From assembly GCF_001723055.1 (NCBI RefSeq), contig NZ_MDCR01000097.1, positions 1-41,501 of the forward strand: DNA of 41,501 bases. Direction: 5' to 3'. The stretch comes from Streptomyces niveus. Lineage in GTDB: Bacteria > Actinomycetota > Actinomycetes > Streptomycetales > Streptomycetaceae. Below are positions 10,944 through 24,046 of the stretch, piece after piece. Numbering within the stretch: the first letter of the stretch is position 1; each line of letters starts with the position of its first letter. Both the position numbers and the translations under genes were made by a program. The notes under the pieces are model-generated. The model was given only the letters and a program-made list of their open reading frames with translations, was not told where the DNA came from and searched no databases.

Positions 10944-11414
10944 CTACCAGCGGTAGTGCGCGAAGGCCTTGTTGGACTCGGCCATCTTGTGCGTGTCCTC
11001 ACGCTTCTTGACCGAAGCGCCGAGGCCGTTGGAGGCGTCGAGCAGTTCGTTCATGAGGCGCTCGGTCATGGTCTTCTCGCGACGGGCGCGGGAGTAACCG
11101 ACCAGCCAGCGCAGCGCGAGGGTGGAGGCGCGACCGGGCTTGACCTCGATCGGCACCTGGTAGGTGGCGCCGCCGACGCGGCGGGACTTGACCTCGAGCG
11201 ACGGCTTGACGTTCTCAAGCGCGCGCTTCAGCGTGATGACCGGGTCGTTGCCGGTCTTCTCGCGGAGGCCTTCCATGGCGCCGTAGACGATCCGCTCAGC
11301 GGTGGAACGCTTGCCGTTGAGCAGAAGCTTGTTGATGAGCGAGGTGACAAGAGGAGAACCGTAGACCGGGTCGATGATGACCGGGCGCTTCGGGGCAGGG
11401 CCCTTACGAGGCAT
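10944..11414 (-). CDS. rpsG: 30S ribosomal protein S7
   Basis: The 156-residue protein starts [20 protein letters not shown] and ends KAFAHYRW. S7 is a primary 16S rRNA-binding protein that nucleates assembly of the 30S head. It begins 3 nt after the rpsL stop, giving tight coupling within rpsL-rpsG-fusA-tuf. Full length for the family. Confidence 0.98.
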   Translation of the reverse strand: MPRKGPAPKRPVIIDPVYGSPLVTSLINKLLLNGKRSTAERIVYGAMEGLREKTGNDPVITLKRALENVKPSLEVKSRRVGGATYQVPIEVKPGRASTLALRWLVGYSRARREKTMTERLMNELLDASNGLGASVKKREDTHKMAESNKAFAHYRW

Positions 11415-11417
11415 TGT

Positions 11418-11789
11418 TTACTTCTCCTTCTTGGCGCCGTAGCGGCTGCGGGCCTGCTTGCGGTTCTTGACGCCCTGGGTGTCCAGGGAACCGCGGATGA
11501 TCTTGTAGCGAACACCCGGCAGGTCCTTCACACGGCCACCACGCACGAGCACGATGGAGTGCTCCTGCAAGTTGTGTCCCTCACCCGGAATGTAGGCCGT
11601 GACCTCGATGCCGGAGGTCAGACGCACACGCGCGACCTTCCGCAGCGCGGAGTTGGGCTTCTTCGGGGTGGTCGTGAACACACGCGTGCAGACGCCGCGG
11701 CGCTGAGGGGAACCCTCAAGGGCGGGCGTCTTGTTCTTCTCGACCTTGTCCTGCCGGCCCTTCCGGACCAGCTGCTGGATCGTAGGCAC
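11418..11789 (-). CDS. rpsL: 30S ribosomal protein S12
   Basis: The 123-residue S12 contributes to decoding accuracy. It has [18 protein letters not shown] and [14 protein letters not shown]43 and K88, the usual streptomycin-resistance positions, are both wild type. It opens the str operon with its own promoter at 11984-12012, and the mRNA leader carries a small palindrome at 11813-11827. Confidence 0.98.
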   Translation of the reverse strand: MPTIQQLVRKGRQDKVEKNKTPALEGSPQRRGVCTRVFTTTPKKPNSALRKVARVRLTSGIEVTAYIPGEGHNLQEHSIVLVRGGRVKDLPGVRYKIIRGSLDTQGVKNRKQARSRYGAKKEK

Positions 11790-11812
11790 TACTTCTCCGG
11801 TTTCTGTGTGCC

Positions 11813-11827
11813 GTTAGTAAAACTAAC
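11813..11827. promoter_or_regulatory. Small AT-rich palindrome in the rpsL leader
   Basis: GTTAGT-AAA-ACTAAC (plus strand) is a 6-bp perfect inverted repeat 24 nt before the rpsL start. It stands out as AT-rich within GC-rich DNA. It could be an RNA hairpin or a protein site; nothing in the window decides. Confidence 0.35.
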
Positions 11828-11983
11828 CTGGAACACTCGCCGACCCACGCGGTCGGGTGTGTCGGATACTGCAAGATCCCGCTGGAGGCGGGAGAAGCGC
11901 AGATCGCGGTGGCCTCTGTACGGACTCGCCATGCGGTTGAGGACACGCACAGGAGCCCAGGCACACCCCAGGCACAAGGTCTG

Positions 11984-12012
11984 AGCGTACCTACCTCATC
12001 GACTCCGGTCAA
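11984..12012 (-). promoter_or_regulatory. rpsL promoter (vegetative sigma type)
   Basis: The minus strand reads TTGACC (12012-12007), a 17-nt spacer, and TACGCT (11989-11984). This is a good match to the HrdB-type consensus. Predicted initiation is near 11977, giving a leader of about 190 nt before rpsL. The 317-bp rpoC-rpsL gap otherwise holds only the rpoC terminator and the small palindrome; I see no gene in it. Confidence 0.75.
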
Positions 12013-12056
12013 AAAAGATGCGCCGTACCTGGTTTCAGCCACCCCACACACGGCCG

Positions 12057-12090
12057 ACGGGCGGCCACCCCGGTGAGGGTGACCGCCCGT
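12057..12090 (-). terminator. Terminator after rpoC
   Basis: Arms ACGGGCGG and CCGCCCGT extended by CACCC/GGGTG with one mismatch form a strong hairpin 17-50 nt beyond the rpoC stop. A T6 run (12016-12011 on the minus strand) occurs some 40 nt further on, where it overlaps the rpsL -35 region. Confidence 0.75.
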
Positions 12091-12106
12091 CGGACGCACT
12101 CGGTTC

Positions 12107-16012
<3,906 letters not shown>

Positions 16013-16075
16013 TTGTCGTCAATCCCTCTTTCGGGGTCGAGTCTCAAATCATGGTCTGTACGGGTCCGGGAGGAG

Positions 16076-16104
16076 CCGGCCGCTCTGAGAACAGGAGCGG
16101 CCGG
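16076..16104 (-). other. Hairpin between rpoB and rpoC
   Basis: A perfect 10-bp stem (CCGGCCGCTC / GAGCGGCCGG) with a 9-nt loop sits in the 100-bp gap, between the rpoB stop and the rpoC ribosome site. There is no U-tract. It may be a processing or mRNA-stability element rather than a terminator, since rpoC must be read through. Confidence 0.55.
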
Positions 16105-16112
16105 ACTACCCG

Positions 16113-19100
16113 TCAGACCTCTTCGACGCTGCTCGGCTCTCGCCGGGACAGGTCGATACCGAGCTCCTCCGCCGCACGGAAGACGTCCTCGTCGGTGTCG
16201 CGCATCTCGATGGACATGCCGTCCGAGGACAGCACCTCCACGTTGAGGCAGAGCGACTGCATTTCCTTGATGAGCACCTTGAAGGACTCGGGAATGCCGG
16301 GCTCGGGGATGTTCTCGCCCTTGACGATGGCCTCGTAGACCTTCACGCGGCCGGTCACGTCGTCGGACTTGATGGTCAGCAGCTCCTGGAGGGCGTAAGC
16401 GGCGCCGTACGCCTCCAGCGCCCACACCTCCATCTCGCCGAATCGCTGGCCACCGAACTGGGCCTTACCACCCAGCGGCTGCTGGGTGATCATCGAGTAC
16501 GGACCGGTCGAGCGGGCGTGGAGCTTGTCGTCGACCAGGTGGTGGAGCTTGAGGATGTACATGTAGCCGATGGACACGGCCTCGGGGAACGGCTCGCCGG
16601 AGCGGCCGTCGAAGAGGTGCGCCTTGCCGGAGCCCTTGACCATCCGCTCGCCGTCGCGGTTCGGGATCGTGGACTCGAAGAGTCCGGAGATCTCGTCCTC
16701 GCGGGCACCGTCGAACACCGGGGTGGCGACGTTGGTGCCGGGTGCGACCTCGTCGGCGCCGATGGTCTTGAGGCGCTCCATCCACTCCTCGTTGCCCTCG
16801 ACCTTCCAGCCCTGGCTGGCGAGCCAGCCGAGGTGGATCTCCAGGACCTGTCCCGGGTTCATTCGGGACGGGACGCCGAGCGGGTTGAGGATGATGTCGA
16901 CGGGGGTGCCGTCCTCGAGGAACGGCATGTCCTCGATCGGCAGGATCTTGGAGATGACGCCCTTGTTGCCGTGGCGGCCGGCGAGCTTGTCACCGTCGGT
17001 GATCTTGCGCTTCTGGGCGACGTAGACGCGGACCAGCTGGTTCACGCCCGGAGGAAGCTCGTCGCCCTCCTCACGGTCGAAGACGCGGACACCGATGATC
17101 TTGCCGGTCTCGCCGTGCGGCACCTTCAGCGAGGTGTCGCGGACCTCACGGGCCTTCTCACCGAAGATCGCGCGGAGCAGACGCTCCTCCGGCGTCAGCT
17201 CGGTCTCACCCTTGGGCGTGACCTTGCCGACGAGGATGTCCCCGGCCGTGACCTCGGCACCGATACGGATGATGCCGCGCTCGTCGAGGTCCGCGAGGAC
17301 CTCTTCGGAGACGTTCGGGATGTCCCGGGTGATCTCCTCGGGGCCGAGCTTGGTGTCCCGGGCGTCGACCTCGTGCTCCTCGATGTGGATCGAGGAGAGG
17401 ACGTCGTCCTGGACCAGCCGCTGGCTGAGGATGATCGCGTCTTCGTAGTTGTGGCCCTCCCAGGGCATGAACGCCACGAGGAGGTTCTTGCCGAGCGCCA
17501 TCTCGCCACGCTCGGTGGCGGGACCGTCGGCGAGCACCTGGTTCTCGACGACCCGGTCACCCTCGGAGACGATGACCTTCTGGTTGACGGAGGTGCCCTG
17601 GTTGGAGCGGGAGAACTTGGCGATGCGGTACGTGGTGTACGTGCCGTCGTCGTTGGCGATGGTGATGTAGTCCGCGGAGACCTCCTGGACCACACCCTCC
17701 TTCTCCGCCTTGATGACGTCACCGGCGTCGACCGCGCAGCGGTACTCCATGCCGGTGCCGACGAGCGGCGCCTCGGAGGTGATCAGCGGCACGGCCTGAC
17801 GCATCATGTTCGCGCCCATGAGGGCACGGTTGGCGTCGTCGTGCTCCAGGAACGGGATCATCGCGGTCGCGACCGACACCATCTGGCGCGGCGAGACGTC
17901 CATGTAGTCGACGTCGTCGCCGGGGATGTAGTCGACCTCGCCGCCACGACGACGGACGAGGACGCGCGGCTCGGTGAACCGCATCTCCTCGGACAGCGTC
18001 GCGTTGGCCTGCGCGATGACGAAGCGGTCTTCCTCGTCGGCGGTCAGGTAGTCGACGTCGTCGGTGACGACACCGCTGACGACCTTGCGGTACGGGGTCT
18101 CGACGAACCCGAACGCGTTGACCCGGCCGTACGACGCGAGCGAACCGATCAGGCCGATGTTCGGGCCTTCGGGGGTCTCGATCGGACACATGCGGCCGTA
18201 GTGCGAGGGGTGCACGTCACGGACCTCGAAGCCGGCCCGCTCACGCGAGAGACCACCGGGGCCGAGCGCGTTGAGTCGGCGCTTGTGCGTCAGACCCGAC
18301 AGCGGGTTGTTCTGGTCCATGAACTGCGACAGCTGGCTGGTGCCGAAGAACTCCTTGATGGAGGCGACGACCGGCCGGATGTTGATCAGGGTCTGCGGCG
18401 TGATCGCCTCGACGTCCTGGGTCGTCATGCGCTCACGCACGACGCGCTCCATCCTCGCCAGACCCGTACGGACCTGGTTCTGGATGAGCTCGCCGACGTT
18501 GCGCAGACGGCGGTTGCCGAAGTGGTCGATGTCGTCGGTCTCGACCAGGATCTGGGTGCCGCTCTCGCCGACCGTCTCGGTCTCACCGGCGTGCAGCTTC
18601 ACCAGGTACTTGATGGTGGCGATGATGTCGTCGGTGGTGAGCACACCGGCGTCCAGCGGCTCCGCCGCGCCGAGCTTCTTGTTCACCTTGTAGCGGCCGA
18701 CCTTCGCGAGGTCGTAGCGCTTGGGGTTGAAGTAGAGGTTCTCGAGCAGGGTCTGGGCCGCCTCGCGGGTCGGGGGCTCGCCCGGACGCAGCTTGCGGTA
18801 GATGTCCAGCAGCGCGTCGTCCTGGCCCTGGGTGTGGTCCTTCTCCAGGGTGGCGCGCATCGACTCGTACTCGCCGAACTCCTCCAGGATCTGCTCGGTC
18901 GTCCAACCGAGAGCCTTGAGCAGAACGGTGACCGACTGCTTGCGCTTGCGGTCGATACGGACACCGACCATGTCGCGCTTGTCGATCTCCATCTCCAGCC
19001 AGGCACCCCGGGACGGGATGATCTTGGAGGAGAAGATGTCCTTGTCGGACGTCTTGTCGATCGAGGAATCGAAGTACACACCCGGCGAGCGCACCAGCTG

Positions 19101-19595
19101 GGTCACCACGACACGCTCGGTGCCGTTGATGACGAAGGTGCCCTTGTCCGTCATGAGCGGGAAGTCGCCCATGAAGACCGTTTGAGACTTGATCTCGCCG
19201 GTCTCGTTGTTGGTGAACTCGGCGGTGACGAAGAGCGGGGCCGCGTACGTGAAGTCGCGCTCCTTGCACTCGTCGATCGAGTTCTTGGGCGGCTCGAAGC
19301 GGTGGTCGCGGAAGGTCAGCGACATCGACCCGGAGAAGTCCTCGATCGGAGAGATCTCCTCGAAGATCTCCTCCAGACCCGACTTCCTGGGGACGTCCTG
19401 GCCGCTCTCAAGAGCTGCCTCGACACGCGCCTTCCAGATGGCATTGCCGAGCAGCCAGTCGAAGCTCTCGGTCTGCAGCGCGAGAAGGTTCGGAACCTCA
19501 AGAGGCTCCTTGATCTTTGCAAAGGAGATGCGCAGCGGGGCGGTGCTGGCGCCGTTGTTCGTATTCGTGGTCGAGGCGTTGCGCGAGGCGGCCAA
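16113..19595 (-). CDS. rpoB: RNA polymerase beta subunit
   Basis: The 1160-residue subunit forms the catalytic cleft with beta'. The rifampicin-binding region ([20 protein letters not shown]) is wild type, with H437 by this numbering. I chose the TTG at 19595, giving (M)AASRNAS as in Streptomyces homologues; a GGAAGGA ribosome site lies 7 nt upstream. A longer frame from 19625 lacks such support. A promoter at 19757-19785 and a leader of about 155 nt precede it. Confidence 0.98.
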   Translation of the reverse strand: MAASRNASTTNTNNGASTAPLRISFAKIKEPLEVPNLLALQTESFDWLLGNAIWKARVEAALESGQDVPRKSGLEEIFEEISPIEDFSGSMSLTFRDHRFEPPKNSIDECKERDFTYAAPLFVTAEFTNNETGEIKSQTVFMGDFPLMTDKGTFVINGTERVVVTQLVRSPGVYFDSSIDKTSDKDIFSSKIIPSRGAWLEMEIDKRDMVGVRIDRKRKQSVTVLLKALGWTTEQILEEFGEYESMRATLEKDHTQGQDDALLDIYRKLRPGEPPTREAAQTLLENLYFNPKRYDLAKVGRYKVNKKLGAAEPLDAGVLTTDDIIATIKYLVKLHAGETETVGESGTQILVETDDIDHFGNRRLRNVGELIQNQVRTGLARMERVVRERMTTQDVEAITPQTLINIRPVVASIKEFFGTSQLSQFMDQNNPLSGLTHKRRLNALGPGGLSRERAGFEVRDVHPSHYGRMCPIETPEGPNIGLIGSLASYGRVNAFGFVETPYRKVVSGVVTDDVDYLTADEEDRFVIAQANATLSEEMRFTEPRVLVRRRGGEVDYIPGDDVDYMDVSPRQMVSVATAMIPFLEHDDANRALMGANMMRQAVPLITSEAPLVGTGMEYRCAVDAGDVIKAEKEGVVQEVSADYITIANDDGTYTTYRIAKFSRSNQGTSVNQKVIVSEGDRVVENQVLADGPATERGEMALGKNLLVAFMPWEGHNYEDAIILSQRLVQDDVLSSIHIEEHEVDARDTKLGPEEITRDIPNVSEEVLADLDERGIIRIGAEVTAGDILVGKVTPKGETELTPEERLLRAIFGEKAREVRDTSLKVPHGETGKIIGVRVFDREEGDELPPGVNQLVRVYVAQKRKITDGDKLAGRHGNKGVISKILPIEDMPFLEDGTPVDIILNPLGVPSRMNPGQVLEIHLGWLASQGWKVEGNEEWMERLKTIGADEVAPGTNVATPVFDGAREDEISGLFESTIPNRDGERMVKGSGKAHLFDGRSGEPFPEAVSIGYMYILKLHHLVDDKLHARSTGPYSMITQQPLGGKAQFGGQRFGEMEVWALEAYGAAYALQELLTIKSDDVTGRVKVYEAIVKGENIPEPGIPESFKVLIKEMQSLCLNVEVLSSDGMSIEMRDTDEDVFRAAEELGIDLSRREPSSVEEV

Positions 19596-19756
19596 GAGGG
19601 GGTCCTTCCGAGGGCTCGGACTCACTACGCGCGTACCGGTCCCGAGCTGGACACACCGGATGACAGGCCCTGAAAGGCCAGGTCAGCCGACGATGTCATG
19701 CATGGGGGTGCCCCTGGTGACGGGCAGGGAGCAGCTAACAGGCAGCGCAAAGGGTC

Positions 19757-19785
19757 AGTGTAGCCACTAGGCACACTGATGTCCA
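19757..19785 (-). promoter_or_regulatory. rpoB promoter
   Basis: The minus strand reads TGGACA (19785-19780), a 17-nt spacer, and TACACT (19762-19757). Initiation near 19750 would give a leader of about 155 nt beginning with GACCCTTTGCGCTGCC, a stretch I believe is conserved before actinobacterial rpoB genes. The 575-bp rplL-rpoB gap (19596-20170) otherwise contains the two hairpins listed at 20060-20153. I see no gene in it. Confidence 0.7.
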
Positions 19786-20059
19786 GGCCGGGTTTTGCGA
19801 GACCCTCGTTGTTCTCAACACCTTGTCTCAACTGCGTTCGGACCCACGCCGTAGGCGCACATCGATCCTGCCCTCTTCGTCGCCGATCCATGCCTCGGAA
19901 TCGGATCGATATGGCGACGCGTCCTGAGAATTGCGCGCCTCGTGCGGTTCGTCAAGGCCCCCCGCCCCGTACGGATCGTCACCGGTCGTACGGAGGCACG
20001 GCGATGATCACCATACTCGCAGCCCGGCGAAGAGCAAGGAAGCCCTCCCGGAGACGGAG

Positions 20060-20091
20060 CAGGGCGGTCACCCGTACGGGGGACCGCCCTG
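20060..20091 (-). terminator. Partial terminator/attenuator between rplL and rpoB
   Basis: Arms CAGGGCGGTC and GACCGCCCTG (10 bp, perfect) enclose a smaller CCCGTACGGG palindrome, 80-111 nt after the rplL stop. In other bacteria partial termination here lowers rpoBC relative to L7/L12. No U-tract follows. Confidence 0.65.
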
Positions 20092-20126
20092 CTCGTCAAC
20101 GCTGTGCGCCTGGTCGGCGCGGTGCC

Positions 20127-20153
20127 GGCACCCGTCTGCGTGAGCCGGGTGCC
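20127..20153 (-). other. Second hairpin downstream of rplL
   Basis: An 8-bp stem (GGCACCCG / CGGGTGCC) with an 11-nt loop begins 18 nt beyond the rplL stop. With the 20060-20091 hairpin it forms a tandem pair that could act in partial termination or 3'-end protection. Confidence 0.45.
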
Positions 20154-20170
20154 TGCGGGGTACTACGAGG

Positions 20171-20554
20171 TCACTTGACCTCGACGGAGGCGCCGGCGCC
20201 CTTGAGGGACTCGGCAGCCTTCTCGGCGGCCTCCTTGGCGACCTTCTCCAGGACGGGCTTCGGGGCGCCGTCCACGAGGTCCTTGGCCTCCTTGAGGCCC
20301 AGCGAGGTCAGCTCACGCACGACCTTGATGACCTGGATCTTCTTCTCACCGGCGCCGGTGAGGATGACGTCGAACTCGTCCTGCTCGGCCTCGGCCTCGA
20401 CGGCGGCGGCAGCGCCACCGGCGGCGGCGACGGCGACCGGAGCGGCGGCCTTGACGTCGAACTTCTCCTCGAACGCCTTGACGAAGTCAGAGAGCTCGAT
20501 GAGGGTCAGGTCTTCGAACTGCTTGAGCAGGTCGTCCTGGGACAGCTTCGCCAT
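20171..20554 (-). CDS. rplL: 50S ribosomal protein L7/L12
   Basis: The 127-residue stalk protein starts [20 protein letters not shown], has an alanine-rich hinge ([17 protein letters not shown]) and the C-terminal factor-binding domain ([20 protein letters not shown]). Dimers bind L10 and recruit EF-Tu and EF-G. It follows rplJ by 84 bp in the same unit. Confidence 0.98.
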   Translation of the reverse strand: MAKLSQDDLLKQFEDLTLIELSDFVKAFEEKFDVKAAAPVAVAAAGGAAAAVEAEAEQDEFDVILTGAGEKKIQVIKVVRELTSLGLKEAKDLVDGAPKPVLEKVAKEAAEKAAESLKGAGASVEVK

Positions 20555-20638
20555 GATGGCGTCCTTCCACTAATTCGGCAGGTGCCGGATGTTTATGTGA
20601 CGGCGGGCGTACGGGGCCCGCTGCGACGCGGCGCCGAA

Positions 20639-21196
20639 CTACTCGGCGTCGGCCTCGGCGGGAGCCGGCGTACCGGCACCGCCCTGCTCGACCTTGGCGC
20701 GAAGGGCGTCCGCGGTGCGGACGAACTCCGACAGCGGGGCCTGGAACGTCGCCGCGGCCTTGGCCATCGACGCCTTGATCCCACCGGCCACCTTGGCGAG
20801 CAGCACCTCGCGGGACTCGAGGTCCGCGAGCTTCTTGAACTCGTCGGCGGACAGCGCCTTGCCGTCAAGGACACCGCCCTTGATGACGAGGTTGGGGTTG
20901 TCCTTGGCGAAGTCACGAAGACCCTTCGCCGACTCCACCGGGTCACCGGTGACGAAGGCAACCGCCGTCGGACCCGCGAACAGGTCGTCCAGCGTGTTGA
21001 TCCCGGCCTCGTTGGCCGCGATCTTGGTCAGCGTGTTCTTCACCACGGCGTACTGGGCGTTCGCACCGAGGGAACGGCGCAGCTCCTTGAGCTGCGCCAC
21101 GGTGAGACCCCGGTACTCGGTCAGCACTGCGGCGTTCGAGCTGCGGAACTGTTCCGTCAGCTCGGCCACCGCGGCAGCCTTGTCGGGCCTTGCCAT
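20639..21196 (-). CDS. rplJ: 50S ribosomal protein L10
   Basis: The 185-residue stalk base starts [17 protein letters not shown] and has [19 protein letters not shown] and [13 protein letters not shown]. The C-terminal helix for L7/L12 dimers is followed by an alanine/glutamate tail. In bacteria L10 represses its own mRNA through a leader structure; a matching leader is present at 21197-21407. Confidence 0.97.
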   Translation of the reverse strand: MARPDKAAAVAELTEQFRSSNAAVLTEYRGLTVAQLKELRRSLGANAQYAVVKNTLTKIAANEAGINTLDDLFAGPTAVAFVTGDPVESAKGLRDFAKDNPNLVIKGGVLDGKALSADEFKKLADLESREVLLAKVAGGIKASMAKAAATFQAPLSEFVRTADALRAKVEQGGAGTPAPAEADAE

Positions 21197-21407
21197 GAGC
21201 GTCGGCCTCCTTCCGGGTGATGAGGACCGCTCAGAAGGGCCGAGAAAAGACGAAACGCCCCTGCGCAGGCGCGCGGGGCGTGGCTCGACCGGGACGAACC
21301 CGGGAACTCTTCCTCGAACACCTACGCGGGTCGTCCGCTTCCAGCGGATCCTTCGGTCGCCCCACCCTCTTGCGAGAGCACAGCAACGACCAGCGGTCTT
21401 TGGCTTC
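21197..21407 (-). promoter_or_regulatory. L10 (rplJ) autoregulatory mRNA leader
   Basis: A leader of about 210 nt separates the promoter from rplJ. At its 5' end (21355-21404) it has GCCAAAGACCGCTGGTCG and a GGTCG/CGACC helix, closely resembling the bacterial L10-leader binding site (AGACCG core). An intrinsic attenuator follows at 21244-21280. The match is by recognition; a covariance-model scan would be decisive. Confidence 0.75.
21244..21280 (-). terminator. Attenuator in the rplJ leader
   Basis: On the minus strand a CGCCCC-GCGC / GCGC-A-GGGGCG stem with a 4-nt loop is followed by TTTCGTCTTTT, one of the clearest intrinsic terminators in the window. It lies before the rplJ start, so it must be regulated or leaky. 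Confidence 0.75.
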
Positions 21408-21413
21408 AGGTGA

Positions 21414-21443
21414 AGAGTACGTGACGTGCTGACCGGCAGGCAA
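21414..21443 (-). promoter_or_regulatory. rplJ promoter
   Basis: The minus strand reads TTGCCT (21443-21438), an 18-nt spacer, and TACTCT (21419-21414). Initiation near 21407 places the L10-binding helix at the very 5' end of the transcript. Confidence 0.65.
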
Positions 21444-21486
21444 ATCCGGTCGCCGGGGCCGTAAACCCGCCCCGGTGACCGGATTT
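21441..21486 (-). terminator. Terminator after the LppX-like lipoprotein gene
   Basis: Long arms AAATCCGGTC...CCGGGGC and GCCCCGG...GACCGGATTT (one mismatch) form a strong hairpin starting about 30 nt after the stop at 21518. It separates this gene from the rplJ promoter, which begins immediately after it. Confidence 0.75.
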
Positions 21487-21517
21487 GTGGATCAGATACT
21501 TCCGGATCGCTTCCGGG

Positions 21518-22444
21518 TCAGATCCCGGAGCCGTCCGCGCCGGCGCCGGACTCCTCGCCGAGGCCGCCCAGCATCTCGAACAGGTCGACGGTGTCCCCGG
21601 CCGGCGGCGTCTGGACGGATGCCTTGGCCCCGTAGTCGCTGTAGTTCGCGCTGATCTTCACCTCGCCCTGCGGGGTGTCCATCCCGACGATCATCTTCAC
21701 CGGGTAGTCGTCCTCGTTGACCCAGACCTCGGTGTCGTACCCCTTGATGCCGGACTTCTCGACGGTGGCGAGGAGGTCCTTGCGCTCCTTGGCGCTGAGG
21801 ACGTCGAGTCCTTCGTTCGACTCAAGCATCTCGTCGACCGTGAGCGTGCCCTTGTAGTGCCGCGCCTCGACCCCGTCGACCTTCTCGGAGCCGACGTGCT
21901 TCACGTTCGGCGAGTCCAGCAGCAGCGCGAGTTGCTGGGCCGGGTCCTGGTTCATGTTCTCCATGCCGCCGGTCAGCTCCTTCATGGCCGCCGGGTCGCC
22001 CGAGGCCTCCGCAGCCGCCGCCAGGTCCAGCTTCATCCAGCGCTTGCCGTCCATGTCCTTGGCCGCCTCGGCGCCCATGTCCATGTACATCGCGTTCTTG
22101 ACCCACAGCATCCGGATCTCGTCCGGTGCGTCGGGCTCGGCCTGCATCATCGAGCCGGTCATGGTCATGTCCATCACCATGGGGTCCCAGCCCATGACGC
22201 CGGACATCTCCATGTCGCCGCCCCCCGCGGCACCCGCCATGCCCTGCGGCATCGACATCGTCATGCTGACCTTGGCGGACTTGGCCGCCGCCGTCTTCTC
22301 GTACGCCGCCGTCAGAACCTCGGTGACCGACGAACCTCCGGCCTTCTTCGAGCCCGAGTCTCCGCCCTGACAACCCGCGACACCTGCCACAACGGCCACA
22401 GCCGTCAGCGAAACGCCAACGCGCCCCCATGCCGACATGGTCAT
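21518..22444 (-). CDS. LppX/LprAFG-like lipoprotein
   Basis: From ATG 22444 the protein has 308 residues. Its signal peptide ends in lipobox VAGC (Cys25, followed by QGGDSGSKKAGG). The mature part resembles the LppX/LprAFG (DUF1396) family, which forms a hydrophobic-cavity beta-sheet half-barrel and in mycobacteria carries lipids across the cell wall. It is unusually methionine-rich (MTMSMPQGMAG, DMEMSGVMGWDPMVMDMTMTGSMM). A second ATG two codons in (22438) is equally possible: GGGGTGGGG lies upstream of both. It is a single-gene unit inserted between rplA and rplJ, with terminators on both sides, as in other Streptomyces. Confidence 0.82.
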   Translation of the reverse strand: MTMSAWGRVGVSLTAVAVVAGVAGCQGGDSGSKKAGGSSVTEVLTAAYEKTAAAKSAKVSMTMSMPQGMAGAAGGGDMEMSGVMGWDPMVMDMTMTGSMMQAEPDAPDEIRMLWVKNAMYMDMGAEAAKDMDGKRWMKLDLAAAAEASGDPAAMKELTGGMENMNQDPAQQLALLLDSPNVKHVGSEKVDGVEARHYKGTLTVDEMLESNEGLDVLSAKERKDLLATVEKSGIKGYDTEVWVNEDDYPVKMIVGMDTPQGEVKISANYSDYGAKASVQTPPAGDTVDLFEMLGGLGEESGAGADGSGI

Positions 22445-22515
22445 ACCCCACCCCTTTTTTCGATGTTCCTTGTTGAACGGTAACGCACACATGTGACAGT
22501 CCGCGCACGCGAAAA

Positions 22516-22551
22516 CCGGCCCCAACGCCTCAACAGAGGTGCCGGGACCGG
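22516..22551 (-). terminator. Terminator after rplA
   Basis: Arms CCGGTCCC and GGGGCCGG plus an inner CCTC/GAGG helix are followed by TTTTCGCG on the minus strand, 37-72 nt after the rplA stop. It ends the rplK-rplA unit. Confidence 0.7.
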
Positions 22552-22587
22552 CTCTTGACACGCGATGACGCGAACTGCCGTCCAGGA

Positions 22588-23310
22588 TCAGACGGAGGCC
22601 GGGTCCTCCTCGACGAGGAGGTTACGAGTGCGGTTGGCGTCCAGCGGGATGCCGGGGCCCATCGTCGTCGCGAGGGTCGCCTTCTTGATGTAACGGCCCT
22701 TGGCGGCCGACGGCTTGAGACGGAGGACTTCCTCCAGCGCCGCGGCGTAGTTCTCGACCAGCTTCGTCTCGTCGAAGGAGACCTTGCCGATGATGAAGTG
22801 CAGGTTCGAGTGCTTGTCGACGCGGAACTCGATCTTGCCGCCCTTGATGTCGTTCACGGCCTTCGTGACATCGGGGGTGACGGTGCCGGTCTTCGGGTTC
22901 GGCATCAGACCACGCGGGCCGAGGACGCGGCCGAGGCGGCCGACCTTGCCCATGAGGTCCGGGGTGGCGACGACGGCGTCGAAGTCGAGACGGCCCTTCT
23001 GGACCTCTTCGATCAGCTCGTCGGAGCCGACGATGTCGGCGCCCGCGGCGCGCGCTGCCTCGGCACGGTCACCGGTCGCGAAGACCAGGACCCGGGCGGT
23101 CTTGCCGGTGCCGTGCGGGAGGTTCACGGTGCCACGGACCATCTGGTCCGCCTTGCGCGGGTCGACGCCCAGACGCATGGCGACCTCGACGGTGCCGTCG
23201 AACTTGGTGGTGTTGGTGTCCTTGGCGAGACGGACAGCCTCGAGCGGAGGGTACGTACGCTCCGCGTCGATCTTCGCGTCCGCGCTGCGGAGTGCCTTGC
23301 TGCGCTTCAC
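22588..23310 (-). CDS. rplA: 50S ribosomal protein L1
   Basis: The 240-residue protein starts [20 protein letters not shown] and contains [13 protein letters not shown] and [19 protein letters not shown]1 forms the mobile stalk at the E site and in many bacteria represses translation of its own rplK-rplA mRNA. It lies 97 bp after rplK. I could not define an L1 mRNA-binding site with confidence. Confidence 0.98.
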   Translation of the reverse strand: MKRSKALRSADAKIDAERTYPPLEAVRLAKDTNTTKFDGTVEVAMRLGVDPRKADQMVRGTVNLPHGTGKTARVLVFATGDRAEAARAAGADIVGSDELIEEVQKGRLDFDAVVATPDLMGKVGRLGRVLGPRGLMPNPKTGTVTPDVTKAVNDIKGGKIEFRVDKHSNLHFIIGKVSFDETKLVENYAAALEEVLRLKPSAAKGRYIKKATLATTMGPGIPLDANRTRNLLVEEDPASV

Positions 23311-23407
23311 TTCTTCTCCTGGTGGTTCATTCAGGTGTGGAGTTCGTGGTGCGGGCCGCGCATGGCCCTTCCACTTGGCGTGCCCGAGGGGGCTCGCCGG
23401 GCGGGAC

Positions 23408-23842
23408 TCAGCCCTCGACCGTGATGCCCATGGAACGGGCGGTGCCGGCGATGATCTTCTCGGCGGCGTCCAGGTCGTTGGCGTTCAGGTCGGGCATCTT
23501 GGTCGTGGCGATGTCACGGACCTGGTCGCGGGTGAGCTTGGCGACCTTCTTGACGTGCGGCTCGCCTGAGCCCTTGTCCACACCGGCGGCCTTGAGGATC
23601 AGCTTCGCGGCCGGCGGAGTCTTGGTGATGAAGGTGAAGGAGCGGTCCTCGTAGACCGTGATCTCCACCGGCACGACCATGCCACGCTGCGACTCGGTCG
23701 CGGCGTTGTAGGCCTTGCAGAACTCCATGATGTTGACGCCGTGCTGGCCCAGCGCGGGGCCGACCGGCGGAGCCGGGTTGGCCGCGCCGGCCGAGATCTG
23801 GAGCTTGATGAGCCCCGTGACCTTCTTCTTCTTGGGAGGCAT
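23408..23842 (-). CDS. rplK: 50S ribosomal protein L11
   Basis: The 144-residue protein starts [20 protein letters not shown] and has the [19 protein letters not shown] signature. L11 binds the GTPase-associated region of 23S rRNA; in Streptomyces (where it is also studied as RelC) it is needed for RelA activation and is the site of thiopeptide action. It has its own promoter after the nusG terminator. Confidence 0.98.
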
Positions 23843-23915
23843 GTGCTCTCTCCGGGTCCTAGTGAGAGTGTTCCGGCCCGGTCATCCGGTCATCCGGATG
23901 CGGGCATACCGCGCA

Positions 23916-23943
23916 ACGATAACGGGTACAGCTGCACGGCCAA
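23916..23943 (-). promoter_or_regulatory. rplK promoter
   Basis: The minus strand reads TTGGCC (23943-23938), a 16-nt spacer, and TATCGT (23921-23916). The -35 begins within the U-tract of the preceding terminator. Confidence 0.6.
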
Positions 23944-24010
23944 AAACCGAGCAGGTCAGACCCTCTCCCGCGAGTGGGGGGCAACCCCCTGCGAGAGCCT
24001 GTCTGACCTG
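23942..24010 (-). terminator. Intrinsic terminator after nusG
   Basis: Arms CAGGTCAGAC and GTCTGACCTG (10 bp) enclose a second GC-rich stem with a GGGGG-TTG-CCCCC core. CTCGGTTTTTGG follows, giving a true U5 tract. It lies 37 nt beyond the nusG stop and separates secE-nusG from rplK-rplA. Confidence 0.85.
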
Positions 24011-24046
24011 GTCGGAAGTGGCTGGACGAGCGCGCGTGAGCGCGCG

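Noticed and set aside
11418..11789. Streptomycin-resistance mutation in rpsL
   Set aside because: K43 and K88 are both wild type.
18250..18320. Rifampicin-resistance mutation in rpoB
   Set aside because: The region [20 protein letters not shown] is the wild-type sequence, including H437.
23880..23905. Short direct repeats (GGTCATCC twice) as a possible repeat array
   Set aside because: Only two partial copies in the rplK leader, with no spacers or cas genes; not a CRISPR.
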